Below, piece by piece: positions 32,969 through 40,602 of a stretch of DNA of 64,000 nt; the stretch's first letter is position 1, and each line of letters opens with the position of its first letter. The DNA is taken from assembly GCA_018710785.1 (NCBI GenBank), contig DVJD01000116.1:1-64000 (forward strand), read 5' to 3'. A model generated the notes under the pieces. The model saw only the letters and a program-made list of their open reading frames with translations, searched no databases and was not told the DNA's origin. A program made the position numbers and the translations under genes. The DNA comes from Candidatus Fimimorpha excrementavium. Lineage in GTDB: Bacteria > Bacillota > Clostridia > Lachnospirales > Lachnospiraceae.

Positions 32969-35047
32969 ATGGCAAAGTATCTGGTTATCGTGGAATCACC
33001 CGCCAAAGTGAAAACTATTAAAAAATTTTTAGGCAGCAATTACGAAGTCATGGCATCCAATGGCCATGTGAGGGATTTGCCGAAAAGTCAGCTCGGAATA
33101 GATGTGGAACATGGATATGAGCCAAAATATATTACCATACGCGGAAAGGGGGAGATCCTTGCAAAGCTCAGAAAAGAGGTAAAGAAAGCCGATAAGGTTT
33201 TTCTGGCAACTGACCCGGACCGCGAAGGGGAGGCCATTTCCTGGCATTTGGCACAGGCTTTGAAGCTGGAAGGAAAGGATATCCATAGAATCACGTTTAA
33301 TGAAATTACAAAGAACGCAGTAAAGGCATCCATTAAGCAGCCCAGAGGAATCAATCAGGATCTGGTAAATGCGCAGCAGGCGCGCCGTATGCTGGACCGT
33401 ATGGTGGGGTACCGGATCAGTCCGCTGCTTTGGGAAAAAGTAAAAAGGGGATTGAGTGCCGGCCGTGTTCAGTCGGCGGCGCTGCGAATTATCTGTGACC
33501 GGGAAGAAGAGATCGCGGCATTTATTCCAAAAGAGTACTGGACGCTGGACGTGCATCTTCAGGTGGACGGGGAAAAGAAGCCCCTGGATGCGAAATTCTA
33601 CGGAGAAGGGGATAAGAAGGTCGCCATTGAGAATAAAGAGCAGCTGGACGGGATCTTAAAGGAACTGGAGCAGGAAACCTTTCAGATCAAAGAAATCAGA
33701 AAAGGTGAGAGAACGAAAAAGGCCCCGCTGCCGTTTACAACCAGTACGCTTCAGCAGGAAGCAGCCAATGTGCTGAACTTTTCCACCCAGAAAACCATGC
33801 GTCTGGCACAGCAATTATACGAAGGTGTGGATATCAAAGGAGAGGGTACGATCGGTATTATCACGTATCTGAGAACGGACTCCACAAGAATTGCCGAGGA
33901 AGCGGATGCTTCCGCAAGGAATTTTATCCGTGAAAATTATGGAGAAGAGTATACGGCTGTGGAGGAAAATGATAAAAAAAATACGGCGAAAATTCAGGAT
34001 GCCCATGAAGCGATCCGGCCCACGAATATAGCCCTGACACCGGTCAAAGTAAAGGAATCCCTGAGCAGAGACCAGTTTCGCCTTTATCAGCTCATCTGGA
34101 AGCGGTTCACTGCCAGCCGGATGCAGAATGCCCGCTATGAGACGATTCAGGCCAAGATCGATGCCGGAAAGTACCGTTTTACCTCTTCCGCATCCAAATT
34201 GGTATTCGATGGTTTTATGGCCGTTTATATGGATGATGAAAAAGTGGAGAATAATGCAGCGGTAAGAAAGCTGACGAAAGAATCTGTATTGAAGCCGGAA
34301 TCGTTTGATCCGAAGCAGCATTTTACGCAGCCTCCTGCCCATTACACAGAAGCATCGCTGGTAAGGGAGCTGGAAGAACTGGGAATCGGACGTCCGTCCA
34401 CATATGCTCCGACGATTACGACCATTTTGGCCAGAAGATATATTATTAAGGAAAACAAAAATCTATATGTCACAGAATTGGGTGAAGTGGTCAATAACAT
34501 CATGAAGCAGTCCTTCAGCAGCATTGTGGATGTCACATTTACTGCCAATCTGGAATCCCTTCTGGATATGGTGGCCGTCGGCAGTGTGAATTGGAAAACC
34601 GTGGTGAGCAATTTTTATCCGGATTTGGATGAAGCCGTAAAAAAAGCTGAAGAAGAATTGGCAGAGGTGAAAGTGGAGGATGAGGTGACAGATGTTATCT
34701 GTGATCTGTGCGGACGAAATATGGTAGTGAAGTACGGACCCCATGGAAAATTCCTTGCTTGTCCCGGATTTCCGGAATGCCGCAACACGAAACCATATTT
34801 GGAGAAAATAGGAGTGCCCTGCCCCCAGTGCGGAAAAGAGATCGTCATTAAAAAGACGAAAAAGGGAAGACGCTATTATGGATGTGAGAATAACCCGGAA
34901 TGCAGTTTCATGTCATGGGCGAAGCCAGTTTCCAAAAAATGTCCCCAGTGCGGCGGCTATATGGTGGAAAAGGGCAACAAAATAGTCTGCGCCGATGAAA
35001 ATTGCGGATACGTGGAAAATAAAACAGAAAAAAACGAAGAAAAATAA
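32969..35047 (+). CDS. topA: DNA topoisomerase I
   Basis: 692 residues. It relaxes negative supercoils. The TOPRIM domain is MAKYLVIVESPAKVKTIKKF with DPDREGE. The active-site tyrosine is Y300 in GIITYLRTDST. Near the C-terminus there are three zinc-ribbon modules (CDLCGRN, CPQCGKE, CPQCGGY and their partner cysteines). Start ATG 32969 follows AAAGGAGAAG. Gene order dprA-topA-codY is the Firmicute pattern with trmFO, xerC and hslVU missing between. Confidence 0.98.
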   Translation: MAKYLVIVESPAKVKTIKKFLGSNYEVMASNGHVRDLPKSQLGIDVEHGYEPKYITIRGKGEILAKLRKEVKKADKVFLATDPDREGEAISWHLAQALKLEGKDIHRITFNEITKNAVKASIKQPRGINQDLVNAQQARRMLDRMVGYRISPLLWEKVKRGLSAGRVQSAALRIICDREEEIAAFIPKEYWTLDVHLQVDGEKKPLDAKFYGEGDKKVAIENKEQLDGILKELEQETFQIKEIRKGERTKKAPLPFTTSTLQQEAANVLNFSTQKTMRLAQQLYEGVDIKGEGTIGIITYLRTDSTRIAEEADASARNFIRENYGEEYTAVEENDKKNTAKIQDAHEAIRPTNIALTPVKVKESLSRDQFRLYQLIWKRFTASRMQNARYETIQAKIDAGKYRFTSSASKLVFDGFMAVYMDDEKVENNAAVRKLTKESVLKPESFDPKQHFTQPPAHYTEASLVRELEELGIGRPSTYAPTITTILARRYIIKENKNLYVTELGEVVNNIMKQSFSSIVDVTFTANLESLLDMVAVGSVNWKTVVSNFYPDLDEAVKKAEEELAEVKVEDEVTDVICDLCGRNMVVKYGPHGKFLACPGFPECRNTKPYLEKIGVPCPQCGKEIVIKKTKKGRRYYGCENNPECSFMSWAKPVSKKCPQCGGYMVEKGNKIVCADENCGYVENKTEKNEEK

Positions 35048-35094
35048 TTTTGAAACTTAGTATTTTTCCGGCGGGAAATGGCTGTATAAAAATA

Positions 35095-35109
35095 AATTTT
35101 CTGACAAAT
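35095..35109 (+). promoter_or_regulatory. Candidate CodY box before codY
   Basis: AATTTTCTGACAAAT matches 13 of 15 positions of the CodY consensus AATTTTCWGAAAATT. It lies 15 bp upstream of the -35 box of codY, which would allow self-regulation. Confidence 0.45.
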
Positions 35110-35123
35110 TTGACGAAATCCTC

Positions 35124-35152
35124 TTGTTAGTTGGAAAAATATATGATAGAAT
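35124..35152 (+). promoter_or_regulatory. Promoter of codY
   Basis: TTGTTA (35124-35129), 17 bp, TAGAAT (35147-35152). The leader to the start codon is about 50 nt. Confidence 0.6.
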
Positions 35153-35208
35153 TGACACAGAGACAAAATCGTGGAGATTCATTGGAAAATTTCCAAAGGA
35201 GGAATAAG

Positions 35209-35985
35209 ATGGGCGTACAATTATTGGATAAGACAAGAAAGATCAATAAACTTCTGCATAACAGCAGCACCAGCAAGGTGGTATTTAATGATATTTGTGA
35301 AGTGCTCAGTGATATTCTGGATTCCAATATCCTGGTTTTCAGCAAGAAGGGAAAGGTACTTGGAATCAGTTCCAGGGAAGAAATAGAAGAAATTCATGAA
35401 TTGATTCAAAACGAAGTGGGTGGATTTATTGATCCGATGCTGAATGAGCGTCTGCTCAGCATCTTGTCTACAAAGGAAAATGTAAACCTGGCTACGCTGG
35501 GATTTTCGGAAAATGAAGTATCCTCATACCAGGCGATCGTCACTCCGATTGATATCGCGGGAGAACGCTTGGGAACCCTGTTTATTTACAAATGCAAGGA
35601 TGGATATACCATTGATGACATTATTTTAAGCGAATACGGCACCACTGTGGTGGGGCTGGAAATGATGCGTTCGGTCAACGAAGAGAATGCGGAGGAGAAC
35701 AGAAAGGTACAGATTGTCCGTTCCGCGATCAGTACGCTGAGTTTTTCAGAGCTGGAAGCTATCATGCATATTTTCGGGGAACTGGACGGAAACGAGGGAA
35801 TTCTGGTGGCCAGCAAGATTGCAGACCGAGTGGGGATTACCCGTTCTGTCATTGTCAATGCGCTTAGAAAATTTGAAAGCGCCGGCGTGATCGAATCCAG
35901 ATCATCAGGGATGAAGGGAACCTATATAAAAGTTCTGAACGATGTGGTATTTGACGAGCTTAAGAGAAAGGCGATGGAAAAGTAA
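35209..35985 (+). CDS. codY: GTP- and branched-chain-amino-acid-sensing repressor CodY
   Basis: 258 residues. CodY represses nutrient-acquisition and stationary-phase genes when GTP and isoleucine/valine are plentiful. The GAF sensor domain comes first (LLDKTRKINKLLHNS), and the winged helix-turn-helix near the C-terminus has the family motif ASKIADRVGITRSVIVNAL. ATG 35209 with AAAGGAGGAATAAG is chosen; a longer in-frame start at 35131 lacks a site. It is transcribed from its own promoter and followed by a strong terminator. Confidence 0.97.
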   Translation: MGVQLLDKTRKINKLLHNSSTSKVVFNDICEVLSDILDSNILVFSKKGKVLGISSREEIEEIHELIQNEVGGFIDPMLNERLLSILSTKENVNLATLGFSENEVSSYQAIVTPIDIAGERLGTLFIYKCKDGYTIDDIILSEYGTTVVGLEMMRSVNEENAEENRKVQIVRSAISTLSFSELEAIMHIFGELDGNEGILVASKIADRVGITRSVIVNALRKFESAGVIESRSSGMKGTYIKVLNDVVFDELKRKAMEK

Positions 35986-36029
35986 ATTGCATGAATTTGC
36001 AATTAAGGATTTATAGGATTGCTGAGATT

Positions 36030-36062
36030 CGGGCAGGAAAAGGGGTTGACTTTTCCTGCCCG
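36030..36062 (+). terminator. Terminator of codY
   Basis: A 13-bp perfect stem CGGGCAGGAAAAG/CTTTTCCTGCCCG with a 7-nt loop. Only a short T-stretch follows. The -35 box of the rpsB promoter starts in the loop of this hairpin. Confidence 0.8.
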
Positions 36063-36075
36063 GTTGTGCTATTAT
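36046..36075 (+). promoter_or_regulatory. Promoter of rpsB-tsf, overlapping the codY terminator
   Basis: TTGACT (36046-36051), 18 bp, TATTAT (36070-36075). A leader of about 180 nt follows before rpsB. Confidence 0.65.
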
Positions 36076-36082
36076 AAAACGG

Positions 36083-36264
36083 TTGAAATTTGACACTGCA
36101 GTCCGAACGGATTGGGCGGAAGCGATGTCCATGAATATCCGGACGGAAGCGATTAAACATGCATATGGATGAACAGGACGGTGCCATATGGTCCCCTGGG
36201 GGTGAAATATGCAGAAGATCAGGGCATGATGCATGACCCTAGAAAACCAAAAAGGAGAAAGAAT
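36083..36264 (+). promoter_or_regulatory. rpsB leader region
   Basis: A 180-nt untranslated leader with several possible hairpins, for example ATATGG (near 36162) with CCATAT (near 36185) and AGGGCATG/CATGACCCT (near 36213-36232). Ribosomal protein S2 leaders are targets of self-repression in some bacteria; that role here is inferred only from position. Confidence 0.45.
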
Positions 36265-37014
36265 ATGAGCGTTATTTCAATGAAGCAGTTGCTGGAAGCA
36301 GGTGTACATTTCGGACACCAGACAAGAAGATGGAACCCTAAGATGGCTCCATACATCTACACAGAAAGAAATGGTATCTATATCATTGACCTTCAGAAAT
36401 CTGTGGGTAAAGTAGATGAAGCTTACAAGGCAGTATCTGATATCGCAGCAGAAGGCGGTACGATTCTGTTTGTAGGAACAAAGAAGCAGGCTCAGGATGC
36501 AGTGGCTACAGAGGCTGAAAGATGCGGTATGTACTATGTAAATCAGAGATGGCTGGGCGGTATGCTGACAAACTTCAAGACCATTCAGAGCAGAATCGAG
36601 CGTTTAAAGGAAATTGAGACCATGTCCGAAGACGGAACATTTGATGTTCTGCCAAAGAAGGAAGTTATCGCATTAAAGAAAGAATGGGATAAGCTGGAAA
36701 AGAACTTGGGCGGTATCAAGAATATGAAGAGACTTCCAGATGCTATTTTCGTAGTAGATCCTAAGAAGGAGAGAATCTGTGTACAGGAAGCTCATACGCT
36801 GGGTATTCCGCTTATTGGTATTGCAGATACAAACTGTGATCCGGAAGAATTGGATTATGTAATTCCAGGCAATGATGATGCCATCAGAGCCGTAAAACTG
36901 ATTGTTTCCAAGATGGCAGACGCTGTGATCGAAGCAAATCAGGGCGAGGCTGTTTCTGACGTTGAAGAAGAAATGATGGAAGAAGCCGCTGAAGAGACAA
37001 CAGCAGAAGAGTAA
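36265..37014 (+). CDS. rpsB: 30S ribosomal protein S2
   Basis: 249 residues, the usual length. It starts [20 protein letters not shown] and contains TNFKTI and [12 protein letters not shown], all S2 landmarks. The C-terminus carries an acidic extension ([16 protein letters not shown]) common in this group. Start ATG 36265 follows AAAGGAGAAAG. The codons are of the strongly expressed kind, unlike the neighbouring metabolic genes. Confidence 0.99.
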   Translation: MSVISMKQLLEAGVHFGHQTRRWNPKMAPYIYTERNGIYIIDLQKSVGKVDEAYKAVSDIAAEGGTILFVGTKKQAQDAVATEAERCGMYYVNQRWLGGMLTNFKTIQSRIERLKEIETMSEDGTFDVLPKKEVIALKKEWDKLEKNLGGIKNMKRLPDAIFVVDPKKERICVQEAHTLGIPLIGIADTNCDPEELDYVIPGNDDAIRAVKLIVSKMADAVIEANQGEAVSDVEEEMMEEAAEETTAEE

Positions 37015-37024
37015 GAATGTGTTC

Positions 37025-37060
37025 ATTCCCCAACTTCTTTGAAAAAAGGAGCTGGGGAAT
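37025..37060 (+). other. Hairpin between rpsB and tsf
   Basis: ATTCCCCA (37025-37032) pairs with TGGGGAAT (37053-37060), with further pairing CTTT/AAAG inside. No T-run follows, so it looks like an attenuator or mRNA-stability element and not a full terminator. Confidence 0.55.
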
Positions 37061-37106
37061 GCTGTGATATAAAAACAGGATAAAATCAAATTTGGAGGTA
37101 GGAACA

Positions 37107-38042
37107 ATGGCAGCTATTACAGCAGGTATGGTAAAAGAATTAAGAGAAATGACTGGCGCTGGCATGATGGATTGCAAGAAGGCGTTGACAGCGACAGAAG
37201 GAGATATGGATAAGGCTGTTGAATTTTTGCGTGAAAAGGGATTGGCGGGAGCACAGAAGAAGGCAGGACGTATCGCAGCAGAAGGTATCGTAGCTACCTG
37301 TCTGACAGAGGATGAAAAGAGTGCAGTTATCGTAGAAGTAAATGCTGAAACAGACTTTGTGGCAAAAAATGAAAAGTTCCAGACTTATGTGGCAGAAGTA
37401 GCTGCTCAGGCGGTAAAGACAACTGCTTCCGATATGGATGGATTTATGGCCGAAGCTTGGGAATTGGATCCAACCATGACAGTGAAAGAAAAGTTATCTT
37501 CCATGATTTCTGTAATCGGTGAAAACATGAACATACGTCGTTTTACACAGCTGAAAGAAGAAAACGGATTCATCGCTTCCTATATTCATGCTGGCGGAAA
37601 GATCGGCGTTTTAGTAGATGTGGAAACGGACGTTGTTAATGATGCCGTCAAAGAAATGGCTAAGAATGTGGCAATGCAGGCAGCAGCTCTGAAGCCTCTG
37701 TATACAAATAGAAGCGAAGTAGATGCGGATTACCTGGCTAAGGAAGAAGAAATTTTGACAGCCGCTGCAAAGCAGGAAAAGCCGGATGCAAATGATAAGA
37801 TTATCGCTGGTATGGTAAAAGGCCGTATCAATAAGGAGTTAAAAGAAATTTGTCTGCTGGATCAGACCTATGTAAAAGCAGAAGACGGAAAGCAGTCTGT
37901 AAGTGCATATGTGGCAGAGGTTGCCAAGGCAAATAATGCTAAGATTACAATCAAGAAGTTTATCCGTTTTGAGACGGGCGAAGGTATGGAAAAGAAAGAA
38001 GAAAACTTCGCAGAAGAAGTAGCGAAACAGATGGGAATGTAA
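37107..38042 (+). CDS. tsf: Elongation factor Ts
   Basis: 311 residues. It exchanges GDP for GTP on EF-Tu. The signature LREMTGAGMMDCKKAL lies near the N-terminus, and EVNAETDFVAKNEKF marks the core. Start ATG 37107 follows TTGGAGGTAGGAA. It forms the usual unit with rpsB. Confidence 0.99.
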   Translation: MAAITAGMVKELREMTGAGMMDCKKALTATEGDMDKAVEFLREKGLAGAQKKAGRIAAEGIVATCLTEDEKSAVIVEVNAETDFVAKNEKFQTYVAEVAAQAVKTTASDMDGFMAEAWELDPTMTVKEKLSSMISVIGENMNIRRFTQLKEENGFIASYIHAGGKIGVLVDVETDVVNDAVKEMAKNVAMQAAALKPLYTNRSEVDADYLAKEEEILTAAAKQEKPDANDKIIAGMVKGRINKELKEICLLDQTYVKAEDGKQSVSAYVAEVAKANNAKITIKKFIRFETGEGMEKKEENFAEEVAKQMGM

Positions 38043-38063
38043 TCTCATAATGTAAAAGATTTT

Positions 38064-38107
38064 AGGGCCCCTGAAAATCTGTAAAATGCAGATTTTCAAG
38101 GGCCTTT
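38064..38107 (+). terminator. Terminator of rpsB-tsf
   Basis: AGGGCCC and GAAAATCTG pair with CAGATTTTC and GGGCCT around a 7-nt loop, followed by TTTT. Confidence 0.9.
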
Positions 38108-38210
38108 TATGATTCTGGAGAAGGTTCGCAATATATACAGTATAAATGCACGATAATCATTTGGAAATGATGGATAAAAAAGTAATATTGCAGAAATCCA
38201 GGGCTAACTC

Positions 38211-38239
38211 TTGACAATAATATAAAAATGGTGTATTAT
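38211..38239 (+). promoter_or_regulatory. Promoter of the MarR/ABC operon
   Basis: TTGACA (38211-38216), 17 bp, TATTAT (38234-38239). Downstream, CAAAC and GTTTG form an imperfect inverted repeat with an 11-bp gap (about 38253-38273), a fitting operator for the MarR protein encoded next. Confidence 0.85.
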
Positions 38240-38293
38240 ACTGTTCGTATCCAAACAATATAAAATGGTTTGTATTCAAATGGGAGGTGGAAA

Positions 38294-38806
38294 ATGGTGG
38301 AGAAAGACTGCGGCGCATGGATCAATCTATTGTCGCATAAAGTTAAAGCACGGCTGAATGCCATGCTGATGAATTTGGGAATTACTGCAGTGCAGAGCCG
38401 GGTAATTTATTATATTCTGAATCATTGCCAGGAAGGACCGGTTTTTCAGCGGGACATTGAGAGCGTATTTGGACTGAGTCGTTCGACTGCGACAGGAATC
38501 TTGCAGCTGTTGGAAAAAAACGGAATCATTCGGCGGGAAAGTGTTGCCAGTGATGCAAGGCTGAAAAGTCTGGTTCCGACGCAGCGAGCTGTCCAGCTGG
38601 ATGCCCAGGTTTCTGCCTGTCTGAGGGAGACGGACCGGATGCTGACGCGGGGACTTTCCGATGGTCAGATACAGCTGTTTAAGGAAATGGCAGCGCAGAT
38701 GTTGTGCAATTTGGACGATTGGGAGGGCGAAACGTGTGCATATGTGACCTCAAAAAAGTTCGAAGCAGAACAAAAAAATATGGTATTTCCTGAAAAAGAG
38801 CAATGA
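38294..38806 (+). CDS. MarR-family transcriptional regulator
   Basis: 170 residues with a winged helix-turn-helix: FQRDIESVFGLSRSTATGILQLLEKNGII, then a wing (RRESVASDARLKSLVPT). MarR proteins bind as dimers and let go on binding small phenolic or toxic molecules. ATG 38294 follows GGGAGGTGG. It is the first gene of an operon with two ABC exporter half-genes 47 bp downstream, so it probably controls its own operon. Confidence 0.92.
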   Translation: MVEKDCGAWINLLSHKVKARLNAMLMNLGITAVQSRVIYYILNHCQEGPVFQRDIESVFGLSRSTATGILQLLEKNGIIRRESVASDARLKSLVPTQRAVQLDAQVSACLRETDRMLTRGLSDGQIQLFKEMAAQMLCNLDDWEGETCAYVTSKKFEAEQKNMVFPEKEQ

Positions 38807-38853
38807 GCTTTTGAGGAATGCAGAGAAATGAAGGGAAAAGGAGGATGTGACCA

Positions 38854-40602
38854 ATGATAAGAGTCTTGGCCCGAAGCATTCGTCAGTATAAGAAGGCTTC
38901 GATCCTGACGCCTCTTCTGGTAACGGTAGAGGTTATTTTAGAATGTGCGATTCCATTTTTGATCGCCAATCTCGTCAATGAGATGCAGGCAGGCTGCTCC
39001 ATGAGTGTCATTGCCCAGTATGGAGTAGCTTTGATTGCTATGTCCATTATTTCGTTGGTTTTCGGCGGCGCAGCAGGCGCCACTTGTGCCACGGCTTCTG
39101 CCGGTTTTGCGCGTAACCTGCGTAAGGATATGTTTTATAAGATTCAGGATTATTCATTTGAAAACATTGATAAGTTTTCTGTCTCCAGTTTGGTGACCCG
39201 TCTGACGACCGATATTACCAATGTGCAGATGGCTTATATGATGATCATCCGTGTGGCCATCCGCTGTCCGCTGATGCTGATTTTCTCATTTGTCATGGGA
39301 TTTGTCATGGGCGGCCGTCTGGCAATGATTTTCCTGTTTACGATTCCGCTTTTGGCCATCGGATTGTTCTTGGTTATCCGTGCGGCGACACCGCTGTTCC
39401 GCCGTGTATTCCGCAAATACGATGCACTGAATGATTCTGTTCAGGAAAATGTTCAGGCCATGCGTGTGGTAAAATCCTATGTGCGTGAGAACTATGAAAA
39501 GAAGAAGTTCGGAGCTGCTGCGGAGGATGTGCAGAAGGATTTCACCCGCGCAGAGCGTATCATGGCCATCAACAGCCCGATGATGCAGTTTTGTGTTTAT
39601 GCGGGTATGGTTTTCGTTATGTCCTATGGTTCTTATACGGTTATTACCAGCCAGGGATTGGATCTGAATGTTGGTCAGATGTCTTCCATGCTTACATATA
39701 GTTTCCAGATTCTGATGAGCTTAATGATGGTGTCCATGGTATTTGTTATGATTACCATGTCCATGGAATCGGCAGAACGTATCGTGGAAGTGCTGAAGGA
39801 AGAAAGTACATTGAAGAGTCCTGAAAATGCTTTGACGGAAGTAAAAGATGGTTCCATTGATTTTGATAATGTCAATTTCAAATATTCCAAGAAAGCAGAG
39901 CGTATGGCACTTGCCGACATTAATTTGCATATTAAATCCGGTGAGATCATCGGTGTGCTTGGAGGAACCGGTTCTTCCAAGTCATCTCTGATTCAGCTGA
40001 TCCCTCGTCTGTATGATGTGACGGAAGGATGTGTAAAAGTCGGCGGTGCGGATGTCCGCAAATATGACTTGGAAACACTGCGTAACCAGGTAGCTGTAGT
40101 GCTTCAAAAGAATGTACTGTTTTCCGGTACTATTAAGGATAACTTAAGGTGGGGAAATCCGGAAGCCACGGATGCTGAGATGGAGGAGGCTTGTCGTCTG
40201 GCTCAGGCGGATGAGTTTATCCAGCAGTTCCCGGATAAGTATGATACTTGGATTGAGCAGGGAGGAAGCAATGTATCCGGCGGTCAGAAGCAGCGTCTTT
40301 GTATCGCCCGTGCCCTGTTGAAAAAGCCAAAGATTTTGATTCTGGATGATTCCACCAGTGCGGTAGATACCCGTACCGATGCTTTGATCCGAAAGGGATT
40401 CCGTGAATTTATTCCGGAAACAACAAAGATCATCATCGCACAGCGTATTGCCAGTGTACAGGATGCGGATCGCATTATTCTGATGGAGGGCGGACGAATC
40501 AGTGCCATAGGAAATCACGAGGAACTGCTTAAATCCAGTGAAGTTTACCGCGAAATCTATACATCCCAGAACCGAGTAGGAGGTGACAAGGATGCCGAAT
40601 AA
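38854..40602 (+). CDS. ABC exporter half-transporter with degenerate nucleotide site
   Basis: 582 residues: a six-helix membrane domain followed by an ATP-binding domain. The motifs are altered where catalysis would take place: Walker A is GGTGSSKSS, the residue after Walker B is aspartate (ILILDDSTSAVD, normally glutamate), and the switch histidine is glutamine (IIAQRIAS). The signature VSGGQ is normal. This is the degenerate half of a heterodimeric exporter. It exports an unknown hydrophobic compound or peptide together with the next protein. The two genes overlap by 11 bp. Confidence 0.93.
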   Translation: MIRVLARSIRQYKKASILTPLLVTVEVILECAIPFLIANLVNEMQAGCSMSVIAQYGVALIAMSIISLVFGGAAGATCATASAGFARNLRKDMFYKIQDYSFENIDKFSVSSLVTRLTTDITNVQMAYMMIIRVAIRCPLMLIFSFVMGFVMGGRLAMIFLFTIPLLAIGLFLVIRAATPLFRRVFRKYDALNDSVQENVQAMRVVKSYVRENYEKKKFGAAAEDVQKDFTRAERIMAINSPMMQFCVYAGMVFVMSYGSYTVITSQGLDLNVGQMSSMLTYSFQILMSLMMVSMVFVMITMSMESAERIVEVLKEESTLKSPENALTEVKDGSIDFDNVNFKYSKKAERMALADINLHIKSGEIIGVLGGTGSSKSSLIQLIPRLYDVTEGCVKVGGADVRKYDLETLRNQVAVVLQKNVLFSGTIKDNLRWGNPEATDAEMEEACRLAQADEFIQQFPDKYDTWIEQGGSNVSGGQKQRLCIARALLKKPKILILDDSTSAVDTRTDALIRKGFREFIPETTKIIIAQRIASVQDADRIILMEGGRISAIGNHEELLKSSEVYREIYTSQNRVGGDKDAE

